Source: Lachnospiraceae bacterium UBA6403 | GTDB lineage: Bacteria; Bacillota; Clostridia; Lachnospirales; Lachnospiraceae | Assembly (NCBI GenBank): GCA_002437435.1 | Contig: DJPV01000048.1 | Location: 10,584-28,696 of the forward strand | DNA: 18,113 nt | Direction of reading: 5' to 3' | Shown: positions 12,722 through 18,113 of the stretch, one piece after another | Numbering within the stretch: the first letter of the stretch is position 1 | Layout of the letters: every line of letters begins with the position of its first letter | The notes under the pieces: generated by a model | What the model was told of the DNA's origin: nothing | Seen by the model: only the letters and a program-made list of their open reading frames with translations | The model's database searches: none | Translations under genes and position numbers: made by a program

Positions 12722-13263
12722 TCAAAATTATCATCTACAGACACGATATTCCACGACTCATCTACCACATACCTGCTGTACTGAACCGTATGTACGCTGA
12801 ATGCTTCCTGCAAATCAGCATTCTCATCCAGCGTCATTCTCTGTCTGCATTCTGTGTCTGCATTTTCCTGCACTGTCATATCACTCTGGTCCATCAGATC
12901 AGCATACTGCTCCGTTATCAGATGGATAAATTCTGAAACGATAAATGGATCAAACTGCGTTCCGGCACATCGTTTCAGTTCTTCAACCGCCTTTGCACCC
13001 GGCATTCCCGTCCGGTAAGACCGGTCATTTACCATCGCGTCAAATGCATCCACAACCGCGATCACACGAGATAAGACCGGGATGCTCTCTCTGCTGAGTC
13101 CGTCCGGGTAACCATTTCCATCCCATCTCTCATGATGGTGACGGATCTCCAATGCGATCTGTTTTAACTCCGCATTACTATTTGCAATCTCATAGCCTTT
13201 TTCTACATGTGCCCGCATGATCTTCCATTCTTCATCCGTAAGTTTGCCCGGCTTATTCAAATC
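12721..13263 (-). pseudogene. HD-GYP domain and PAS start (middle part of the broken signalling gene)
   Basis: One hundred and eighty-one codons continue the HD-GYP domain that begins in the upstream fragment: LNKPGKLTDEEWKIMRAHVE, IALEIRHHHERWDGNGYPDGL (the HHExxDGxGYP signature), VLSRVIAVVDAFDAMVNDRSYR and a helical tail to about 12890. After a low-complexity acidic linker comes WNIVSVDDNFE, the first strand of a PAS domain, where the sequence breaks. HD-GYP proteins hydrolyse c-di-GMP; the metal-site residues are split between this piece and the HDIGK of the upstream piece. The frame differs from the upstream piece by two lost bases near 13260 and 13281. Confidence 0.75.
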
Positions 13264-14911
13264 TCCATTGGCACACCGATTTTCCGATATCATGGAGCAG
13301 ACAAAGCAGTGACAGCTTACTCTGCTGGATATCTGATAATTCAATCCGCTTACCAAGCTCTGCACCCATAATCTGTGTCCGCCGGACATGATGCTCTGTA
13401 TCACTGTCGCATTCCTCAAGTGCCCGTATCAGGGATGCCAGCATATCCGAATGAATAGATTTGCTGTCTACCAGCTTCTTTGTCCGCATTGCTGCCGCTG
13501 TATCCTGTATGACATCTGCAATATTCTGATTCTCATCTGCCACCGCACTGACCGCATACTGTATACTTCCATCAAATATTTCCTTAACTTTGGATGCGCA
13601 TACAGACATTTCATCCTCGCTGCTACGGCTGCATAATGCAATCAGATTTGCATCAGTTCCTCTGACATAATAAGTACGTTCCGGAAAACATTTTCGCATT
13701 GTCTCTGAACGCAAATGAACCTTCTGATCTCCTGCCTGACTGCCAGGTGTGCTGTTGATCACCGACAAACTGTTTATATCACAGATTGCAACTTCAACAG
13801 GAAATGTAAAATGACCACTTTCCTCAAGTGCGAACCGTTTGAAGCTCTCCCATTTCTGGAAGCCCGTAAGCATATCTGTTTCCAATGCAATATCGGAGAA
13901 TACAAACATCTGTCCAAGCTTCCTGCCCTTTTTATTTTCAAGCTTTCGGATATCACACCGGAGCGGATGTTCCTCTGTGTCCGTCTTGATACAACACTGT
14001 AACGAGAAACTGTCATCATCCGACGCTGGATCAAATGACAAATTATATGTATTAAGAAAATCCTGAAGATTTTCGCATTTGCCAGACAGATTTTCTCCAA
14101 GGAAATCATCTGCTCTGTCGTTATGGAGGATCAGATGATCATCATAATCGAACAGAACCATGCCCTGTCCTATATTTTCAAATATACTTGTTTTCAATTT
14201 GTTAAGCATTCCATGGGTAGAATAATTGAAGCAGCTCCAGTATATTACAAACGACACCAGACTGTAGCCACAGATCGAATAGTCCAAAAGATTGTAAACT
14301 TTATCCCCCGGCAAAAACAGGAATATCGCATTTATCCCTACGATGACCAGAATTCCAAAAATAACACTGCTGTATTGCAACCGGTATTCTTTTGGGATCC
14401 TGCAGATTTTCCGGATCAACAGGAAAATAACAATACCAACCATTGCATAGGAAAAAAGCAAATGAAGATTATACAACGGCTTCATTTGATAGCTGTATTT
14501 TGCGATCAGGGTATCTCTCCGCTCGTAGCCAATCGCAATCTCGGTAAACGGGTTAATCGCAAATAAAATAAGCTCATATACACAATATGAAAAACAGCAT
14601 GTAATTGCTGTTATTCCTCGCTTTGAAAATTTTCCTTTTGTAAAATAAACGGTAAATACAAGGAGACATACGAGCATGTAATCGATACTTACAAAATACA
14701 GGCTTGACATAAACGCCATGCTTATATAAGAATCACTGATAATACTGATCAGATAACTGACATCTACGATAGCCGCACCCATACAGGTATAGCCAAATAC
14801 TTTTCCCGTTTTGTTGTTGATCTTCATGGATTTAACTGACAACAAAACATCCGTAACCGCAATAATAATTGATATAACTATATATGCATTGATTATAACT
14901 GCCTCATTCAT
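13253..14911 (-). pseudogene. 7TM-PAS-degenerate GGDEF-HD sensor, N-terminal part (broken signalling gene)
   Basis: The start is the ATG at 14911 (MNEAVIINAYIV), with GGGAGG about 8 bases upstream; an earlier in-frame ATG lacks a site. Residues about 1-220 form seven hydrophobic helices of the histidine-kinase-type 7TM sensor. A PAS-like region follows (IFENIGQGMVLFDYDDHLIL, about 240-340). The next segment (TDMLTGFQKWESFKRFALEE, VEVAICDINSLSVINS) has the shape of a GGDEF domain but no GGDEF motif, so it is probably a degenerate sensing domain. Residues about 490-545 begin an HD domain (HHVRRTQIMGAELGKRIELS, LLCLLHDIGK). After HDIGK the frame is lost: the expected IGVPMEILNKPGKL can be restored by adding one A near 13281 and one T near 13260. 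The intact protein would sense a signal at the membrane and turn over c-di-GMP. Confidence 0.8.
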
Positions 14912-14946
14912 ACAAAACCTCCCAAGTCCTGACAAAACCTGAATTT

Positions 14947-14975
14947 ATTTTACTATTTTTGAGGCAGTATGGCAA
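14947..14975 (-). promoter_or_regulatory. Promoter of the 7TM/HD-GYP gene
   Basis: On the minus strand, TTGCCA (14970-14975), a 17-base spacer and TAAAAT (14947-14952) lie 36 bases before the ATG at 14911. Both hexamers are close to consensus. Confidence 0.62.
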
Positions 14976-15029
14976 CATTTATGCGTGTCATAAAAGCTGG
15001 TATTTTACTTGAAATGTAAAAACAAGAGA

Positions 15030-15551
15030 CTATTTGGCAGGCATCGCATCACACACATACACTTGTCGGCTGTTATAGCCACTCTTCTTGAATTCTGAAA
15101 ATAACGCATCTATCTTTGTCGGCGTTACACAGATCAAGTTCATTGGTGGATCTAACTTCTGCAATGCTGCAAGTGGGATCTTCTTATATTCTGCATGTGC
15201 ATTATATACATCTGAAAATGGTTCGATCAGCTCCGCTTTTCCCATAACCTGAACACTGCTTAAATTTCCAAATCCTTCATATTTATCAAAGATGGCAAGA
15301 CACACATTTGCATTTTTCTCAAGCCCGATAAACTTCTCTCCACCTTCTGAAAGCATCCAGAATTTCTCATCGTGGAAGCTGTATTCGATCGGTGTGCAGC
15401 GTACGAATTCACCTGTTCCTGTAGCCAACGCACAGGTATTATTCTTTGCAACATATGCATCAATTGCTTTCTTTAAATCTTCACGAGGCATATCTGTCTG
15501 CTCTTTTTTCGTCCAATATTCTGCTGCTTCCTTAAACTGTTCATGTGTCAT
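15030..15551 (-). CDS. Pyridoxamine 5'-phosphate oxidase-like FMN-binding protein
   Basis: A 173-aa protein with the split-barrel fold of the PNPOx-like family. An N-terminal helical section (about 1-35) includes EYWTKKEQ and LKKAIDAYVAKNNTCALAT. The barrel follows: TPIEYSFHDEKFWMLSEGGEKFIGLEKNANVCLAIFD (about 53-89), GNLSSVQVMGKAELIEP (about 95-111) and a C-terminal CVTPTKIDALFSEFKKSGY. Proteins of this short clostridial type usually bind FMN or a related flavin and act as small redox enzymes, but the substrate cannot be told and a role in vitamin B6 synthesis should not be assumed. The ATG at 15551 has AAGGAG about 11 bases upstream, slightly far. It is complete, and the 7TM gene downstream has its own promoter. 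Confidence 0.85.
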   Translation of the reverse strand: MTHEQFKEAAEYWTKKEQTDMPREDLKKAIDAYVAKNNTCALATGTGEFVRCTPIEYSFHDEKFWMLSEGGEKFIGLEKNANVCLAIFDKYEGFGNLSSVQVMGKAELIEPFSDVYNAHAEYKKIPLAALQKLDPPMNLICVTPTKIDALFSEFKKSGYNSRQVYVCDAMPAK

Positions 15552-15643
15552 GAAAACGACATCTCCTTCTTATCTTCCATTCGATACCTATAACATCCGT
15601 GCTCTATACCACCCATATTGACAATCGTTTTGTCTCCTGTCAG

Positions 15644-15838
15644 TTAACGGTAATCTGCTGATACATCCAAATAGTCTCTCTTGCCACTGATATAATCTGC
15701 ATAAGCCAGTTCCGGATCTTTGCCCTTAAATACTGTGCAGATTCCGCACATATCACAATCAGCAATACACCGAAATGTATCATTTATATATTGTCTTCTT
15801 TCCTCTTCTGTAGAGGATTCTATCTCTGGTGGTCTCAT
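15644..15838 (-). CDS. Small four-Cys protein, paralogue of the next gene
   Basis: A 64-aa protein with one cysteine cluster, CIADCDMCGIC (C-x3-C-x2-C-x2-C) at about 24-34, preceded by a charged helix (STEEERRQYINDTF) and followed by ELAYADYISGKRDYLDVSADYR. The cluster and the C-terminal YISGKRxYLDVSxxYR pattern align with the neighbouring 74-aa protein, so the two arose by duplication. Spacing suits a [4Fe-4S] or zinc site. It starts 8 bases after the stop of its paralogue with an AGGTGG site, so the two are co-transcribed. The function is unknown. From memory, such proteins sometimes carry a misapplied PurH label in databases; nothing here resembles PurH. Confidence 0.72.
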   Translation of the reverse strand: MRPPEIESSTEEERRQYINDTFRCIADCDMCGICTVFKGKDPELAYADYISGKRDYLDVSADYR

Positions 15839-15846
15839 CCTGCCAC

Positions 15847-16071
15847 CTACCGAACCATGCCGGAATTACTTCTGTAGCTTTCATTCAGTTCCCGCAGTTC
15901 TTTCTCTCCATTAATATACAGCTCATAAAAAGCATCCACAGAGCCACCGCCCAGATTGTCACAGCCATTACAAAAATCACAGACTCCTCCGCACTGGCTG
16001 AGTCCCTCCTGAACGATCCGTATTCTTTCTTCTCTGGTTGTATCCTTTATCAATATACTTTTTATTTCCAT
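15847..16071 (-). CDS. Small four-Cys protein, first of a duplicated pair
   Basis: A 74-aa protein from the ATG at 16071, chosen because GGAGG lies 7 bases upstream; the in-frame ATG at 16089 has no good site. After a helix TTREERIRIVQEGLSQ comes CGGVCDFCNGC (C-x3-C-x2-C-x2-C, about 29-39), then GGGSVDAFYELYINGEKELR and a basic end. It shares the Cys spacing, the EERxxxI helix and the YINGExELRELNxSYR tail with its downstream neighbour. A metal or iron-sulphur cluster-binding mini-protein is likely. The partner, if any, is unknown; the ferredoxin and flavin genes nearby hint at redox chemistry. Confidence 0.72.
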   Translation of the reverse strand: MEIKSILIKDTTREERIRIVQEGLSQCGGVCDFCNGCDNLGGGSVDAFYELYINGEKELRELNESYRSNSGMVR

Positions 16072-16156
16072 AATACTGCCTCCATTCATTCTGTAATAGA
16101 ATATAATTTATCAAATCTTACTGCTATAACCGTTATACCACAATTAGTTTTTACAT

Positions 16157-16773
16157 TCAATTGTTGTTGCCACCTGTTGCAAATGGCAAAAATTTTTCCA
16201 ATTTTCCATTTGTTTCTTTTAAGATTACCAGATCCTTATACTGCACCTCATTTGTATTATCTTCTATATTTAATGGCTGACTGATTTTACAGATATTATA
16301 TGTGCCTTTATTCCTCCATCCGGAATAACCATGATCTGAAGAGAATATGTCTTATCTCCTACACTTGCTGTGATCGTCGATGTTCCGATCTTCTTCATCG
16401 TAATTCCTACAGAAATCGACCGGTATGTATATGTATAATTACCTTTTAACTGCACAGTCTTATCACTTTCACCAATCTGTGCCACCTTTGTATCAGAGCT
16501 GGTAAATACGACCTTCTCTACTCCATCAAAGAAAGCATTTGCAGCATAAAATGAAAACATATGATAACCATCACTGATTCCATTGGTTTCTACCTTATAG
16601 ATCAGATTTCCATCTGCATCATGCTCCAGACCGGAATAATATTCTTCCCAGCCATCCTCACTCAGTGATCCCTCGGCATGAACCTTCGGCATCACAAATA
16701 CACACATGCACAATATAACCACTGCCAATGCAGCTATATATCGTACAAGCCTTATCCTCTTATTTATCTCCAT
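16157..16773 (-). pseudogene. Secreted Ig-like (BIG2-type) protein with a late frameshift
   Basis: From the ATG at 16773 (GAGGAG site upstream) the frame reads 167 codons: a basic start and Sec signal peptide (VRYIAALAVVILCMCVFVMP, likely cut after VHAEG), then a beta-rich domain with SDTKVAQIG, VGITMKKIGTSTITASVGDK and YSLQIMVIP, the end of a bacterial Ig-like repeat. It then ends oddly as GGIKAHIISVKSVSH. Restoring one A in the run at 16311-16312 gives GGNKGTYNICKISQPLNIED and a sensible 38-residue continuation to EKFLPFATGGNNN, stop at 16157. The corrected product is 205 aa. The gene is therefore either frameshifted near its end or affected by a one-base sequencing error. It is predicted to be exported; no LPXTG anchor is seen. 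Confidence 0.72.
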
Positions 16774-16947
16774 CTTCTCTGCTCCTCTTTTATTTTTCTG
16801 TCACCTGATATATTTTCCTGCAAAATCTGTGCCTTCTATCCCACATGATCTTACAGCGGCAGCGGTAAAATACGCTTTACAAGTTTTATCCACTGATCAG
16901 CAGTCGCAAAATGCAAACATATAGTACTTTCTTCGTTGCCATAATAT
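16774..16947. other. Gap upstream of the Ig-like gene
   Basis: No gene seen. It should hold the Ig-like gene's promoter, but no convincing -35/-10 pair was found. A short inverted pair AGCG/CGCT flanks GTAAAATA near 16861-16876. Confidence 0.3.
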
Positions 16948-16980
16948 AAAACAGGATGCGAAATTTCCACGCACCCTGTT
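16948..16980 (-). terminator. Terminator of the ferredoxin gene
   Basis: Minus-strand RNA: AACAGGGTGCG (16970-16980) pairs with CGCATCCTGTT (16950-16960), 11 pairs with one G-U around a 9-base loop, followed by TTATATT. The T run is short. It lies about 75 bases after the stop of the ferredoxin-like gene. Confidence 0.68.
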
Positions 16981-17054
16981 CAGTTTTCTTATTTAATTTT
17001 ATCTGAAATACATATGAAAATCAAGACAGCCGACTAACATATATTTTATTTAGC

Positions 17055-17921
17055 TTACAAAATCTTTCCATCAGTTGAAATCGTAACCACATTCCATGGA
17101 AGGAATTTGCCGCTGTTCTGAAGTGCATTCTTTACTGCCATCTCAATGCCACCACAGCATGGAACCTCCATTCTCACAACCGTAACGCTCTGAATATTAT
17201 TATTCCGGATGATCTCCGTCAGCTTTGCAGAATAATCTACCATATCAAGCTTCGGACAGCCAACCAGAGTGATATGCCCTTTGATAAAATCTCGATGGAA
17301 ATTTGCATATGCGTACGCTGTACAATCGGCTGCAACGAGAAGCTTTGCTCCATCAAACCAAGGTGCTGTCACCGGAACAAGCTTGATCTGTACCGGCCAC
17401 TGACGCAGCTCTGACTCCTGCTGTACAATCATTGCTGCCAACTGCTGTACAAGCTCAGGTGATATTCCTTCATTCTGTACAGTCTTTCTTGTAGCTTCAG
17501 CAGCTCTTGTCTTTTTGTCATACTGATCTCTGTTAAATGTCCTCATAGCCGTACCCGGACAACCACATGGCAACGGTTCTCCTTGCGAACTGCCTGCTTC
17601 ATTTCCCATTTTTGTATCATTTTCTTTCTTTGTATCATTTCCTGTCTTTACTGCATTTAATGTATTTCCGTTCTTTGCTGCCTTCTCAGCCTTTTCCGCC
17701 AGCACCGCTGTCTCGTCATAGTCTGCCGCTTCACGCTCAACAAATGTAATAGCCCCGGTCGGACAGGTTGGAAGACAATCTCCCAGTCCGTCACAATAGT
17801 CATCCCGAAGCAGCTTTGCCTTACCATTCACCATTCCGATCGCGCCCTCATGGCATGCCGATGCACATGCACCACAGCCGTTACACTTTTCTTCATCAAT
17901 TTCTATAATCCTGCGAATCAT
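17055..17921 (-). CDS. Dicluster 4Fe-4S ferredoxin-domain protein
   Basis: A 288-aa protein. Residues 1-62 form a ferredoxin domain with two cluster sites: CNGCGACASAC (C-x2-C-x2-C-x3-C) and CDGLGDCLPTCP, where the second site has C-x5-C-x3-C-P spacing instead of the usual C-x2-C, a pattern known in this clostridial group. A flexible linker of about 50 residues (K, N, T and D rich, with near-repeats of ENDTK/GNDTK) holds PCGCPG at about 118-123. The C-terminal domain (about 150-288) is globular, with LLVAADCTAYAYANF, GCPKLD and VEVPCCGGIEMA-like Cys motifs that could bind a further metal. It is soluble and probably an electron-transfer or redox-sensing protein; the partner is unknown. GGAGG lies 7 bases before the ATG at 17921. 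It is complete, with its own terminator. Confidence 0.85.
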   Translation of the reverse strand: MIRRIIEIDEEKCNGCGACASACHEGAIGMVNGKAKLLRDDYCDGLGDCLPTCPTGAITFVEREAADYDETAVLAEKAEKAAKNGNTLNAVKTGNDTKKENDTKMGNEAGSSQGEPLPCGCPGTAMRTFNRDQYDKKTRAAEATRKTVQNEGISPELVQQLAAMIVQQESELRQWPVQIKLVPVTAPWFDGAKLLVAADCTAYAYANFHRDFIKGHITLVGCPKLDMVDYSAKLTEIIRNNNIQSVTVVRMEVPCCGGIEMAVKNALQNSGKFLPWNVVTISTDGKIL

Positions 17922-17988
17922 CGTTTTTCCTCCTGAATATCTAATACCTGATCATCCTATTACAGCTTCTGTTATATCTGCCACTATA

Positions 17989-18040
17989 TTGATTGACATT
18001 ATACATTGTGACTTTCTTTCATTACTTAACTGACAATCAA
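17989..18040 (-). promoter_or_regulatory. Likely promoter region of the ferredoxin gene with inverted arms
   Basis: TATAAT on the minus strand (17998-18003) lies about 77 bases before the start codon, without a good -35 box. TTGATTG (17989-17995) and CAATCAA (18034-18040) are 7-bp inverted arms flanking it. The arms recall FNR/CRP half-sites (TTGAT), but their spacing does not fit a single dimer site. Confidence 0.38.
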
Positions 18041-18087
18041 GTTCTTGATTTTATGTGCTTATTCTAATATATTTATTTCAGAATGTA

Positions 18088-18103
18088 TGTTGGATTTCCA
18101 ACA
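18088..18103. repeat. Perfect 16-bp palindromic site
   Basis: TGTTGGA-TT-TCCAACA, 7-bp arms around two bases, lies near the right window edge. No T run follows on either strand, so an operator is more likely than a terminator. The gene it serves is outside the window or is the ferredoxin gene about 170 bases away. Confidence 0.4.
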
Positions 18104-18113
18104 AAATAACATT

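Noticed and set aside
13774..14109. 111-codon minus-strand frame within the 7TM gene
   Set aside because: It is an out-of-phase shadow of the 7TM/PAS reading frame and lacks a ribosome binding site.
14123..14566. 147-codon plus-strand frame opposite the 7TM gene
   Set aside because: It is antisense to clear transmembrane helices and the PAS segment and has no ribosome binding site.
1..18113. CRISPR arrays, tRNA or rRNA genes, complete insertion sequences
   Set aside because: No regular spaced repeats, no tRNA cloverleaf signatures, and no transposase frame with terminal repeats were found.

Overview
The window looks like a chromosomal segment of an anaerobic, AT-rich Clostridia, most likely Lachnospiraceae. 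The evidence is the Tn1549/CTn-type conjugation genes, the AGGAGG-type ribosome binding sites, and the clostridial redox and regulatory genes on the right. Nearly every gene lies on the minus strand, so functional order runs from high to low coordinates. The taxonomic call is an inference from gene content.

Left part (1 to about 8140): one end of an integrative conjugative element. A divergent switch sits at 7343-7445. An XRE-family repressor (7477-7980, plus strand) faces a consensus minus-strand promoter whose spacer holds a 12-bp operator, and two near-copies lie about 38 bp to either side. The minus transcript would pass through very small overlapping reading frames, a 99-aa Cys-cluster protein and a small membrane protein into a ParM/StbA-like gene cut after 58 codons. 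There the sequence switches to the middle of a SpaA/Cna-B surface protein, and then in frame to the C-terminal half of a VirD4/TraG coupling protein that has lost its Walker A half. The transfer genes follow: a VirB2-like pilin, VirB6, PrgI and VirB4 (cut by the window edge). A YhcG (DUF1016) nuclease gene with its own promoter and terminator sits between VirD4 and the pilin. Hairpins or terminators lie at most junctions of this operon and may set the dose of each product. Without an intact coupling protein the element is probably transfer-defective.

Boundary (about 8141): on the minus strand, the first 12 codons of a low-molecular-weight protein tyrosine phosphatase stop in the middle of its CX5R loop. 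This is a candidate element-chromosome junction.

Middle (8177-12366): an accessory island holds a predicted PD-(D/E)XK-like protein, a decayed Ser/Thr kinase, a class II Fic AMP-transferase with an operator-like promoter, and a DUF4186 protein. This may be a defence or toxin cluster, partly decayed.

Right part (12440-18113): housekeeping-type chromosome. It holds a broken 7TM-PAS-GGDEF-HD-GYP-PAS-GGDEF signalling protein, a PNPOx-like flavin protein, two paralogous four-Cys mini-proteins, a secreted Ig-like protein with a late frameshift, and a dicluster ferredoxin protein. Three single-base losses here fall in homopolymers (near 13260, 13281 and 16311). This pattern fits either gene decay or long-read sequencing error. 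No tRNA, rRNA, CRISPR array or complete insertion sequence was seen.
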